Below are positions 14,731-21,180 of a DNA stretch of 21,883 nucleotides, piece by piece. Origin of the DNA: UBA6921 sp031363085 (GTDB taxonomy: Bacteria; Pseudomonadota; Gammaproteobacteria; SG8-11); NCBI GenBank assembly GCA_031363085.1, contig JANLTU010000081.1:1-21883 (forward strand). Direction: 5' to 3'. How positions within the stretch are numbered: the stretch's first letter is position 1; each line of letters begins with the position of its first letter. Under the pieces are notes generated by a model. It ran no database searches, was not told the DNA's origin, and was given only the letters and a program-made list of their open reading frames with translations. Both the position numbers and the translations under genes were made by a program.

Positions 14731-15641
14731 CGCGTGCCGGATGCAGATTCCGGCAACAAGTCGGTTTGTTTCAGCCGTTCCAAAAACCAGCTTAGGGATC
14801 GGCCCGGTCGTCGCGCACGCCAAGCAATCGCCAGTGGCGCAATGGGCGCACCGCATTCGGTTTGCTTGGCAACGAGGCGACCCTGCGCCAAGTCGTCAGC
14901 CACCATGTAATGCGGCACATAACCCACGCCCAGCCCGAGCCGATGTGCTGCGCACTTGCTGTGCATATCGGGCAAGGTGAGCACTTCCTGTCCGGCAAGC
15001 AGGGCGGCGGTGCGCGGGGTTAATTGTCGAGAACTGTCAGCCGAGGCGATGGCACGGTAGCGTTGCACCTGCTCGCTGGTCAGCGGCTCAGGCAGAGTGG
15101 CCAGCGGATGCTGCGGCGCCACCGCAAACACGAAGGCGACCTTGCCCATCGGATAAATTTCAAAACCCGCGCCTTCTGGTTCGTCGCCGGCTGCGCCGAT
15201 GGCGACGTCAGCACGGCCGGTGACTAATGCATCCCAGGTGCCGCCGAACACTTCCGCCAGCACGCGGATCTGCGTCAACGATGCGGTGCTGCGATAAAAT
15301 TCGTCAACCAGCGGCAACACGCGTTGCATCGGAACGAGGTCGTCCACTGCAATGGTGAGTTCCGCTTCCCAGCCGGTAGCCAAATGCTGCACGCGTCGTT
15401 CGGTTTCCTGCGCGGCGCGCAGCAGGTGCCGCCCGTCCTGGAGCAGCAGCTTGCCGGCTGGCGTAAATTGCGCGCGGTGTCCGCTGCGGTCAAACAGCGT
15501 CAGGTTTAAGTCCTGTTCGAGTTTTTGCACCGAGTAAGTAATGGCCGAGGGCACGCGATGTAGTTCTTCGGCCGCTGCCGCAAAGCTGCCCTTGCGGTCA
15601 ATCGCGTCGAGCATGAACAGTGCTTCCAGGGTCAGGCGCAT
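14727..15641 (-). CDS. LysR-family transcriptional regulator, YhaJ-like
   Basis: The 304-residue protein has an N-terminal winged helix-turn-helix (about residues 5-65: L-T-L-E-A-L-F-M-L-D-A-I-D-R-K-G-S-F, then V-P-S-A-I-T-Y-S-V-Q-K-L-E) and a LysR substrate-binding domain (about 90-295). The sequence around the HTH and F-D-R-S-G-H-R, and the following G-W-E-A-E-L-T-I, resembles E. coli YhaJ closely. The ATG at 15641 gives the usual short lead before the HTH; the open frame runs 30 codons further but overlaps the divergent promoter space. It is divergent from rsmE (79-bp gap) and convergent with def. Its regulon cannot be read from the sequence. Confidence 0.9.
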   Translation of the reverse strand: MRLTLEALFMLDAIDRKGSFAAAAEELHRVPSAITYSVQKLEQDLNLTLFDRSGHRAQFTPAGKLLLQDGRHLLRAAQETERRVQHLATGWEAELTIAVDDLVPMQRVLPLVDEFYRSTASLTQIRVLAEVFGGTWDALVTGRADVAIGAAGDEPEGAGFEIYPMGKVAFVFAVAPQHPLATLPEPLTSEQVQRYRAIASADSSRQLTPRTAALLAGQEVLTLPDMHSKCAAHRLGLGVGYVPHYMVADDLAQGRLVAKQTECGAPIAPLAIAWRARRPGRSLSWFLERLKQTDLLPESASGTR

Positions 15642-15720
15642 TCGGTGACTTTCCAGGGTGGCTTGCGGGAGCAGGCATTTTAAACAATATTGTTGGCTGT
15701 CTGTAACGGTATCAAACGCA

Positions 15721-16452
15721 ATGCGCATCACCCGTGTCTTTCAACCCGTCGCGTTGACCAGTGGCGCGAATCTTAAGCTCGACGAGCATGCCTCACATCA
15801 CCTTGCGCACGTGTTACGCATAAAGGTCGGTGCGGCCTTAGTGTTGTTTAATGGTGATGGCAGCGAATACTCAGCGCAGGTGCAGAGCATCAGCAAGCAG
15901 GGTGTGGTGGTGGAGGTTGGCACACGCAGCGCTCCGTTACGCGAGTCAAAATTGGAGACAGTGCTCGCGCAAGGCGTATCGCGTGGCGAGCGCATGGATT
16001 ACACGCTGCAAAAAGCCGTTGAGTTGGGTGTGTCGCGCATTGTACCGTTGCTGACCGAACACACCATGGTGAACGTGAGCGGTGAGCGCCGCGAGCGACG
16101 TGCGCAACATTGGCAGAGTATTGTGGTGAGCGCCTGCGAACAGTGCGGGCGCAATGTGGTTCCAAAGCTTGACACTCTCTGTGAGTTTGATACCTGGCTC
16201 AAAGAAGCGGCGGGCAGTTTAAAATTGGTGTTGCATCAAGACGGTGAAAAAAGCTTGTCTGAGTTGCCGCTGCCATTCGGTGCAGTGACCTTGTTGGTGG
16301 GCCCCGAAGGTGGGCTGTCGGACGCCGAGGTGGTGCGTGCACAAGCGGTTGGGTTTACGGTATTGCGTCTGGGTCCGCGTATTCTGCGTACCGAGACGGC
16401 CGGTGTCGCCGCGTTGGCGGCGTTGCAAGCGAGGTGGGGTGATCTGTGTTAA
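15721..16452 (+). CDS. rsmE: 16S rRNA (uracil1498-N3)-methyltransferase
   Basis: RsmE methylates U1498 of 16S rRNA with S-adenosylmethionine. The 243-residue product has the N-terminal PUA-like domain (M-R-I-T-R-V-F ... H-H-L-A-H-V-L-R) and the C-terminal SPOUT knot with the cofactor motifs L-L-V-G-P-E-G-G-L-S and L-G-P-R-I-L-R-T-E-T-A. Both are diagnostic. The chosen ATG begins exactly at the conserved N-terminus; upstream in-frame sequence lies in the divergent region. The DUF3047 gene begins 7 nt before its stop, so the two are likely co-translated. Confidence 0.96.
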   Translation: MRITRVFQPVALTSGANLKLDEHASHHLAHVLRIKVGAALVLFNGDGSEYSAQVQSISKQGVVVEVGTRSAPLRESKLETVLAQGVSRGERMDYTLQKAVELGVSRIVPLLTEHTMVNVSGERRERRAQHWQSIVVSACEQCGRNVVPKLDTLCEFDTWLKEAAGSLKLVLHQDGEKSLSELPLPFGAVTLLVGPEGGLSDAEVVRAQAVGFTVLRLGPRILRTETAGVAALAALQARWGDLC

Positions 16453-17114
16453 CTGAAAAATTCGTAGCCAAGTTTGCGTTCGCGAACTTGTTGGTTGCCG
16501 TAGCGCTGGCGACTTCCGTATCTGCTTTGGGCGATGAAGTCATGGTCGGCCCCTTTTCAAAATCAACCCTGCAAGGCTGGGAAGAAAAAAGCTTTCGCGG
16601 CCATACCGAATACGTGCTCAAGAACGATGCTGGGCGCAGCGTGCTCGCGGCCAAAAGCAATTCCGCTGCGTCCGGGTTGTTCAAGAAAATCGATATTGAT
16701 CTGGAAGTAACGCCGTACCTGAACTGGTCATGGAAAATTGATCACGTGCTGACCGCCGCCGACGAACACAGCAAAAAAGGCGACGACTATCCCGCCCGCG
16801 TGTACGTGGTGTTTTCCAGCGGACCGTTATTCTGGAAAACGCGCACGCTCAACTACGTGTGGTCGAGCAATCAGGCGGCGGATGCGGAATGGCCCAACGC
16901 CTTTACCGGTAGCGCGCACATGATCGCCGTTGAGGGCGGCCGCGAGCAGGTGGGGCAATGGCGCAGCTACCGCCGCAACGTGCGCGAAGACTTCAAGAAA
17001 TATTTTGGCGAAGATCTGACTCAAGCCAACGCCGTCGCCATCATGACCGACACCGACAACACCGACCAGGAGGCCAGCGCCTACTACGGCGATATTTTCT
17101 TCACCAGTAAATAG
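16446..17114 (+). CDS. DUF3047 family secreted protein
   Basis: The 222-residue protein has a signal peptide (V-A-L-A-T-S-V-S-A-L-G) and a mature domain fitting DUF3047: G-W-E near its start, S-A-A-S-G-L-F-K-K-I-D-I-D, W-S-W-K-I, G-D-D-Y-P-A-R-V-Y-V-V-F, L-N-Y-V-W and I-M-T-D-T-D-N-T followed by A-Y-Y-G-D-I. The molecular function of the family is not known to me; a jelly-roll-like fold exported to the periplasm is likely. GTG 16446 overlaps the rsmE stop. No Shine-Dalgarno is obvious, which fits coupling by re-initiation. The gene ends 53 nt before tRNA-Ser. Confidence 0.82.
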   Translation: MLTEKFVAKFAFANLLVAVALATSVSALGDEVMVGPFSKSTLQGWEEKSFRGHTEYVLKNDAGRSVLAAKSNSAASGLFKKIDIDLEVTPYLNWSWKIDHVLTAADEHSKKGDDYPARVYVVFSSGPLFWKTRTLNYVWSSNQAADAEWPNAFTGSAHMIAVEGGREQVGQWRSYRRNVREDFKKYFGEDLTQANAVAIMTDTDNTDQEASAYYGDIFFTSK

Positions 17115-17167
17115 CTCGGTGGGTACCCGGCGGCACGCCAGTCAGGTATCCTAGCGCCCGGTTTTAC

Positions 17168-17257
17168 GGAGGTGTGCCAGAGCGGTTGAATGGATCAGTC
17201 TTGAAAACTGACGAGGGGGCAACTCCTCCGTGAGTTCGAATCTCACCGCCTCCGCCA
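17168..17257 (+). tRNA. tRNA-Ser, anticodon UGA
   Basis: The 90-nt sequence folds as a class II tRNA. The acceptor stem GGAGGTG pairs with CGCCTCC (one G-T pair), the discriminator is G, and CCA is encoded. The anticodon loop in CAGTC-TTGAAAA-CTG reads TGA (serine UCA codons), a long variable arm GGGGGCAACTCCTCC follows, and the T loop is GTTCGAATC. A strong terminator begins 7 nt downstream. Confidence 0.97.
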
Positions 17258-17263
17258 ATTATG

Positions 17264-17293
17264 AAAACGGCTCGCTGATCGGGCCGTTTTTAT
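17264..17293 (+). terminator. Rho-independent terminator after tRNA-Ser
   Basis: AAAACGGC and GCCGTTTT form an 8-bp stem around an 11-nt loop, with the T run extending past the stem. It ends the tRNA-Ser transcript and marks the boundary between the housekeeping part and the accessory block. Confidence 0.85.
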
Positions 17294-17306
17294 TTGTAGT
17301 TCTGCC

Positions 17307-17332
17307 TCAACCGAATTGGGCGGTTCGCGCCC
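17307..17332 (+). repeat. 26-bp direct repeat, copy 1 (beside tRNA-Ser)
   Basis: This segment matches 20678-20703 at 24 of 26 positions, including an 18-bp perfect run with GGGCG-GTTCG-CGCCC at its end, itself a small hairpin. Read in one frame it gives Q-P-N-W-A-V-R-A, near the Q-P-Y-W-A-V-R-A of the ECF sigma remnant that holds copy 2. It ends 1 nt before the HxlR stop codon. Either a fragment of a sigma-factor 3' end or a REP-like palindromic element could explain it. Confidence 0.7.
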
Positions 17333-17333
17333 G

Positions 17334-17759
17334 TCACTTCTTCCGTTTGAATGTTTTTCGTCCGCTGGTTTGCTCTTCGAAATGCTGTAAAAAACCAGGC
17401 GGCGGTACGGTCGTGCCTTGAATATATTTATTTCCCCAGCAAATCATTTCCTTGAGCAGAGGAAACAAATCGCTCCCCTTGGATGTCAGGCGATATTCAT
17501 AGCGTAGCGGATTTTGCTGATAGGGATGCTTCTCCAGCACGCCCGCTGCTTCAAGACGCTTGAGACGATCCGCCAGGATGTTGGACGGAAAACCCTCCGG
17601 CGCTTGCATCAGCTCGCCATACAGGCGTTTCCCCAAAAACAAAACATCGCGCACGACCAGCAGTGTCCACTTGTCGCCGAGTAACTCCAGTGTATTCGCG
17701 ATAGGACAGGCGGACCGTCCCAAATCATTGGCCGCACGGGCCTTGCCGCGTTTTTTCAT
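17334..17759 (-). CDS. HxlR-family transcriptional regulator
   Basis: The 141-residue protein is a one-domain HxlR winged helix: C-P-I-A-N-T-L-E-L-L-G-D-K-W-T-L-L-V-V-R-D near the start, F-P-S-N-I-L-A-D-R-L-K-R-L recognition helix, and Y-E-Y-R-L-T-S-K-G as the wing. C18, in the position often used for redox or electrophile sensing in this family, is present. The basic tail is K-K-rich at both ends. It is divergent from the SRPBCC gene, and three related boxes fill the region between. No Shine-Dalgarno precedes the ATG and the predicted transcript would start at or next to it, so a leaderless message is possible. Confidence 0.88.
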   Translation of the reverse strand: MKKRGKARAANDLGRSACPIANTLELLGDKWTLLVVRDVLFLGKRLYGELMQAPEGFPSNILADRLKRLEAAGVLEKHPYQQNPLRYEYRLTSKGSDLFPLLKEMICWGNKYIQGTTVPPPGFLQHFEEQTSGRKTFKRKK

Positions 17760-17765
17760 ACGTTA

Positions 17766-17795
17766 ATGATAGCACCTTAGTCGAGTGACTTGCAA
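17766..17795 (-). promoter_or_regulatory. Predicted HxlR gene promoter, possibly leaderless
   Basis: On the minus strand TTGCAA (17795-17790) and TATCAT (17771-17766) are separated by 18 bp. Transcription would begin about 7 nt after the -10, at about 17759, which is the A of the start codon. One AGTGACTTGCA box overlaps the -35, in keeping with autoregulation. Confidence 0.4.
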
Positions 17796-17850
17796 TTTTG
17801 AAGTGACTTGCATTAAACTCCATATCGTCACTTTCTTTTTAAAAGTGACG
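17785..17850. promoter_or_regulatory. Three-box operator array between HxlR and SRPBCC genes
   Basis: GTGACTTGCA occurs twice in direct orientation (17785-17794 and 17803-17812, 18 bp apart). Beyond it CGTCACTTT (17826-17834) and AAAGTGACG (17842-17850) form a perfect inverted repeat with a 7-bp gap. All share the AAGTGAC core. The arrangement suits a dimeric winged-helix regulator acting on both divergent genes; binding is inferred. Confidence 0.5.
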
Positions 17851-17927
17851 GGGCGGCGCAAGATGTTGTCCAAGCACGAAACCGCCGCCAAGCTACTCCC
17901 ATTATTCTTGTCAGAGGAGAACGACAG

Positions 17928-18374
17928 ATGACGCAACTGGTTCATGAGATACACATCGCCGCCCCGCTCGATAAAGTGTGGGCGGTATTGGCCGACCTTG
18001 AAGCGGTACGGCACTACAATCCGGGCGTCAAGCATGCCGCATACACCACCACGGCGCGCGAAGGGGTCGGCGCCGGACGGCACTGCGATATACAACCGAA
18101 AGGCTGGGTCAAAGAACGCGTGATCGCTTGGGAACCGCAGAAAGCCATCACAATGGAACTGTATGAAAGCCAATGGCCGCTCAATTTTATGCGCTGGCGT
18201 ACCACAGTCACCCGGGACGGTGCGGGAACTCGCGTCAGCCAGGCAATGGAATATCAAGTCAAATTCGGCCTGCTTGGCCGTTTTCTGGACAAGCTCGTCA
18301 TGCGGCGCAAGCTCGATAAAACTCTCGCGGAAGTATTTGTCAATCTCAAGCAGTTTGTCGAAAAAGGGGGTTAG
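17928..18374 (+). CDS. SRPBCC-family protein (polyketide cyclase/dehydrase-like)
   Basis: The 148-residue protein is a single START-like helix-grip domain: H-E-I-H-I-A-A-P-L-D-K-V-W-A-V-L-A-D-L at the N-terminus, a beta-rich middle, and a long amphipathic C-terminal helix (L-G-R-F-L-D-K-L-V-M-R-R-K-L). These bind hydrophobic ligands; the substrate cannot be inferred. AGAGGAGA lies about 8 nt before the ATG. It is divergent from HxlR and probably under its control, and is followed after 1 nt by the TfoX-N gene, so the two form a likely operon. Confidence 0.85.
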   Translation: MTQLVHEIHIAAPLDKVWAVLADLEAVRHYNPGVKHAAYTTTAREGVGAGRHCDIQPKGWVKERVIAWEPQKAITMELYESQWPLNFMRWRTTVTRDGAGTRVSQAMEYQVKFGLLGRFLDKLVMRRKLDKTLAEVFVNLKQFVEKGG

Positions 18375-18375
18375 C

Positions 18376-18726
18376 GTGGTCACAAAACGCACAGGCAAAA
18401 AAGCTGCTACACCGCGCGCTGCGGCTATTGCCCCGACCGAAATGGACGCTGCGTTTTCTCCTATTGTTGAAGCATTCCGTAACGACGAGAAAGTTTCTCT
18501 CGCACGGATGTTCGGTTCGGATGGGCTCAAGATCAACGGCAAGGTGTTCGTGATGCTGGTCAAGGGCGATCTGGTGGCCGTCTTGATCAGTGCGCGCCTT
18601 GGTGAACACTTCGATCCCGGCCACGGCCGCGTGATGAAAGAGTGGATCGTGCTAAAACCGAAGGAGCGCGCCCACTGGTTAACGCTGGCTAAAGAGGCAC
18701 AGCAGTTCGTGGATTCCACGTCTTGA
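18376..18726 (+). CDS. TfoX N-terminal-domain-like small protein
   Basis: From GTG 18376 the 116-residue product has a basic, Ala-rich lead of about 20 residues and then a TfoX-N-like domain: V-S-L-A-R-M-F-G-S-D-G-L-K-I-N-G-K-V-F is the usual M-F-G-G-x-G-L-x-x-x-G-K signature, and M-K-E-W-I-V-L matches the strand near the domain end. The C-terminal DNA-mimic part of full Sxy/TfoX is absent, so a competence role should not be assumed; stand-alone domains of this kind are common beside SRPBCC and VOC genes. AAGGGGG precedes the GTG, one nt after the SRPBCC stop. Confidence 0.75.
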   Translation: MVTKRTGKKAATPRAAAIAPTEMDAAFSPIVEAFRNDEKVSLARMFGSDGLKINGKVFVMLVKGDLVAVLISARLGEHFDPGHGRVMKEWIVLKPKERAHWLTLAKEAQQFVDSTS

Positions 18727-18764
18727 TAATTTAGCGTTGCGGGGTGCGGTGATGCTGCATGGCA

Positions 18765-19631
18765 CTACGGTGCAGTGTGTGTTTCGTGCAAACCGCGTGG
18801 ATCAAAGTTGATCTCTTGCAGATTCTTCATCGCCTTGCGCCACAGTTCTTCGAAGCCATCGGCCAAGCTCTTTGCCAAGTCACGGTCACGAATGAGCAGC
18901 GAAGCAAAGCGCCCTTCGGGAACAAACGGATGGTCGAGGGGCAGCACGACCATGTCTTCATCAATGACGTGAAACGGATGACCGAGTTCGCCGGAGTAGC
19001 GCACCCCGGTGAGGTGACGGATTTCTGCGGAATGTTTCTTCAGGAACCCAAGCAGTCGCGGTGCGGTTTGATAGGAGAAGCCGAACACCACTTGGTGGCG
19101 AACTTTTTTTTCGGTCGCATTGCGGGCGATGCGACGCAGGATCGGGAAACCACCATCGACTGCCTGATCAATGGCGTCGAGATCGCCGCGCTCCATGTAC
19201 GACAGAATGCGTTTCTGTGCCGCCGCGAGGTGTGCGAGGTGTCGCTTCACGTGGCTTTCGGTGCCCAGCGCGAGATCGGTGAACAGGTATTTGCCACGCA
19301 CGCGCCCCGGCAGTGAGCCCAGCAAGCTTCGGAGTTCACCGGCACTGGCGGCAAAGCGCTCGGCGCGTTCGCGCACAATCGTAACGACGCGGTCCGCTAC
19401 CGCATCGGGTGGCAGCGCAGTGTACATTTTCGGCCGGGTAGGTTGTGCCAGAACTAGACCAAGCTGAGCCAGTTTTTCCATCGCCCGGTAGATTTTCGAG
19501 GTCGGTATCCCACCCTCGCGGCAAATCGCAGCAGCATCGGCGACACCAAAAATCATAAGTGTTACGAGGGCTTTCCGCTCGTAAAGCGTCAAACCAATTT
19601 CTTCCAGTAGTTCAGTATCGGGGATGCGCAT
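18765..19631 (-). CDS. TrmB-family transcriptional regulator
   Basis: The 288-residue protein begins with a TrmB-type winged helix (about residues 5-75): E-I-G-L-T-L-Y-E-R-K-A-L-V-T-L, then I-P-T-S-K-I-Y-R-A-M-E-K-L as recognition helix and Y-T-A-L-P-P at the wing end. A helical linker (V-R-E-R-A-E-R-F-A-A-S-A) leads to a C-terminal sensor-like region resembling the phospholipase-D-like fold of TrmB relatives. The family is mainly archaeal, with fewer bacterial members. ATG 19631 has AAGG 6 nt upstream and gives the standard N-terminus. It is divergent from the VOC gene, with an inverted repeat in the gap. Confidence 0.83.
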   Translation of the reverse strand: MRIPDTELLEEIGLTLYERKALVTLMIFGVADAAAICREGGIPTSKIYRAMEKLAQLGLVLAQPTRPKMYTALPPDAVADRVVTIVRERAERFAASAGELRSLLGSLPGRVRGKYLFTDLALGTESHVKRHLAHLAAAQKRILSYMERGDLDAIDQAVDGGFPILRRIARNATEKKVRHQVVFGFSYQTAPRLLGFLKKHSAEIRHLTGVRYSGELGHPFHVIDEDMVVLPLDHPFVPEGRFASLLIRDRDLAKSLADGFEELWRKAMKNLQEINFDPRGLHETHTAP

Positions 19632-19639
19632 GGCAGCCT

Positions 19640-19658
19640 TACTACTATCATGAGTAGT
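19640..19658. promoter_or_regulatory. Inverted repeat, putative TrmB-type operator
   Basis: ACTACT (19641-19646) and AGTAGT (19653-19658) form perfect arms around 6 bp, 10 nt upstream of the regulator's ATG. The same stretch reads TACT-N8-GAGTA, the form I recall for haloarchaeal TrmB sites. Autoregulation and control of the VOC gene are inferred. Confidence 0.45.
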
Positions 19659-19731
19659 TGAGATATGCCAATACCCGGTGGCAGAGTAGCAGGACGTAAA
19701 CAAACCCGCCCCAGCGCGAAAGGAGCACGTC

Positions 19732-20163
19732 ATGAGCAAAGTCACACCGAAAGCCGTTATGCCCATTATCGCCGTCGAGTTGGTCGACGCGGTCCGCGAC
19801 TTCTATGTCGATGTGCTCGGTTTCGACCACGTCATGGGCGTCGTCGGAAAAGACGGCAAGTTTGATTTTTGCACGGTGGTCAAGGACGGTGCGCGCATTA
19901 TGTTTTCCCGTGCGCCGGGAAAAGCTTCCGGCGGTAAAGTCGCGCCTGCGCAGCAACCGGTCGCGATTTACCTTGAAGTGACCGATGTGGTTGCGTACCA
20001 CGATCAACTCCAAAAAAAGCGCGGTGTAAAAATTACCGACCCTCTGGCACTTCAGTGGTGGGGCGATAAAACCTTCAAGGTGATGGATCCCTGTGGCTAT
20101 GAAATTTGGTTTTATCAAACCGTCGGAGCAGTGATACCGCCCGATGGCGCGAAGATCGTTTGA
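19732..20163 (+). CDS. VOC-family (glyoxalase/bleomycin-resistance-like) protein
   Basis: The 143-residue protein has the two beta-alpha-beta-beta-beta modules of the vicinal oxygen chelate fold: V-E-L-V-D-A-V-R-D-F-Y-V-D-V-L-G-F in the first and V-A-I-Y-L-E-V-T-D-V-V-A-Y-H-D-Q-L with D-P-C-G-Y-E-I-W-F in the second, whose Glu is the usual last metal ligand. The substrate is unknown. AAGGAG lies about 8 nt before the ATG. It is divergent from the TrmB-type regulator, which probably controls it. Confidence 0.87.
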   Translation: MSKVTPKAVMPIIAVELVDAVRDFYVDVLGFDHVMGVVGKDGKFDFCTVVKDGARIMFSRAPGKASGGKVAPAQQPVAIYLEVTDVVAYHDQLQKKRGVKITDPLALQWWGDKTFKVMDPCGYEIWFYQTVGAVIPPDGAKIV

Positions 20164-20220
20164 TTGTTCATGATCGTGGGTGCGCTTTGCACTATTCCTT
20201 AAGACACCGAGATCCTCCAT

Positions 20221-20616
20221 ATGCAGAGGCATGTATTGGCTATTGTTGCATTCGTCGTCGCGACGTTTATTGCACAAGCTCTTTCCCACTTCGTGGTGAA
20301 CGCCGAGCACTACGCGACGATACCGCATATTCGCAAGGAACCGATTTTCCAGTTAGGTGTGCTTGCGATGCTCATTCAGGGCGGCATCCTATCAGTGCTC
20401 TTTAGCAAGGTATTCGACACTTATCGCACGGTCAAAAACGCTGTGGGGTTTTCTTGGTTGATGGGCAGTTTCCTGATCAGCTATATCGCATTCGCGGAAG
20501 CCGCCAAATACACCCTTCCGTCTATTCCTACGTGGGTCGGGATCGAGATAGCGGCAGGTTTCGTCCAATTTACGATTTTCGGGATGCTGTTAGGTTTGGT
20601 TTATCGTAATAGGTGA
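20221..20616 (+). CDS. Four-helix membrane protein of unknown function
   Basis: The 131-residue product has four hydrophobic helices (about residues 5-25, 42-62, 75-95 and 105-127) separated by short loops. A segment with H-F-V-V-N-A-E-H-Y and I-R-K-E-P-I-F-Q-L-G lies between helices 1 and 2 and probably carries conserved polar residues. I have the impression of a conserved hypothetical family but cannot name it. No clear Shine-Dalgarno precedes the ATG. The stop overlaps a GTG that opens the small reading frame of the sigma-factor remnant. Confidence 0.7.
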   Translation: MQRHVLAIVAFVVATFIAQALSHFVVNAEHYATIPHIRKEPIFQLGVLAMLIQGGILSVLFSKVFDTYRTVKNAVGFSWLMGSFLISYIAFAEAAKYTLPSIPTWVGIEIAAGFVQFTIFGMLLGLVYRNR

Positions 20617-20816
20617 CAGGGAAGGATGGGGTTGGTCGATCACGAGACGAAATCGAACTCAAAAGCGTGAAGACCTATCAGCCGTATTGGGCGGTTCGCG
20701 CCCACTTTCTACAACAACTTGGACGCGTGCGCGAAGCGTACGACGCCTTTGATCGGGCGATTGGTTTGGCCGAAGACGAGGCGGTGCGACAGTTCTTGCT
20801 CAAGCAACGGGGATGA
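20613..20816 (+). pseudogene. 3' remnant of an ECF sigma factor gene (ECF42/SigJ-like tail)
   Basis: An open frame of 67 codons ends in T-Y-Q-P-Y-W-A-V-R-A-H-F-L, then L-G-R-V-R-E-A-Y-D-A-F-D-R-A-I-G-L and F-L-L-K-Q-R. This closely resembles the TPR-like C-terminal tail of large ECF sigma factors (DUF6596 type), which run to about 400 residues. Only about the last 48 codons (from about 20671) look homologous; the sigma-2 and sigma-4 regions are missing. The GTG at 20613 overlaps the membrane-protein stop, so a short peptide could be made, but a decayed gene is more likely. This sigma family is often encoded with VOC, SRPBCC and YCII-type proteins, in keeping with the neighbours. Confidence 0.65.
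20678..20703 (+). repeat. 26-bp direct repeat, copy 2 (inside the sigma remnant)
   Basis: It is identical to 17307-17332 at 24 of 26 positions and in the same orientation, 3371 bp away. It encodes Q-P-Y-W-A-V-R-A of the sigma-factor tail. Together the two copies bracket the HxlR-to-membrane-protein block. Confidence 0.7.
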
Positions 20817-21074
20817 TCCTCTGGCAGTTTGGTTTAACAAAGTGTGTCCAAATATTTGTCGAAATCCGCCTCTCCCATTCGCCATCGGTTTAGAAATTGC
20901 CCTGGGCGCGTCGTCAAAAAAATCTTATCCAAACGATGATTGATCAATCCGGCTCAGCCATGACGACTTGGATCTATTTAAATTTCAGAACGCCGCCCGC
21001 TTCGAACCGATGCTTGGCCGAACCGTGGGAGATTCGTAATGGTTCCGGCGTCGGTCGTGAAAAAATTTCATAGG

Positions 21075-21087
21075 GTCATGGCATGAC
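21075..21087. promoter_or_regulatory. Perfect 13-bp palindrome upstream of ArsR gene
   Basis: GTCATG and CATGAC flank a single G. It lies about 95 bp upstream of the ArsR start and outside the core promoter, so it may be an upstream operator or chance. Confidence 0.35.
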
Positions 21088-21108
21088 TTTAAATCTTTCG
21101 TTGACTGT

Positions 21109-21173
21109 CGTTTGCTACCCCTTTGCGTGTAACCAAACGATAGTTGACAGCGGGCGCGCGCGTTCTTTATAGT
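21109..21173 (+). promoter_or_regulatory. ArsR gene promoter with adjacent inverted repeat
   Basis: TTGACA (21144-21149) and TATAGT (21168-21173) with an 18-bp GC-rich spacer form a good sigma-70 promoter. The start is predicted at about 21180-21181, at the ATG itself, and no Shine-Dalgarno is present, so the message may be leaderless. CGTTTG (21109-21114) and CAAACG (21134-21139) form an inverted repeat just upstream of the -35. Confidence 0.55.
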
Positions 21174-21180
21174 TCACCAT

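Larger units (their letters stand above)
20817..21180. other. 364-bp gene-free region before the ArsR gene
   Basis: No convincing coding signal is seen on either strand, and the base composition is more AT-rich than in the flanking genes, as for decayed sequence. It contains a 13-bp palindrome at 21075-21087 and an interrupted inverted repeat and promoter at 21109-21173, given separately. Confidence 0.6.

Noticed and set aside
17230..17421. Open frame running from the tRNA-Ser 3' end through its terminator
   Set aside because: It starts inside the tRNA and crosses the terminator; only the short W-A-V-R-A stretch is of interest, as a repeat copy.
17763..18719. Antisense open frame of 318 codons opposite the SRPBCC and TfoX-N genes
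   Set aside because: The sense genes have family motifs and ribosome sites; the antisense product has neither and spans an intergenic region.
18759..19316. Plus-strand open frame of 185 codons opposite the TrmB gene
   Set aside because: No ribosome site or domain; mirrors the codon structure of the regulator.
19648..20328. Minus-strand open frame of 226 codons opposite the VOC gene
   Set aside because: The VOC gene has a strong ribosome site and family motifs; the antisense frame has none.
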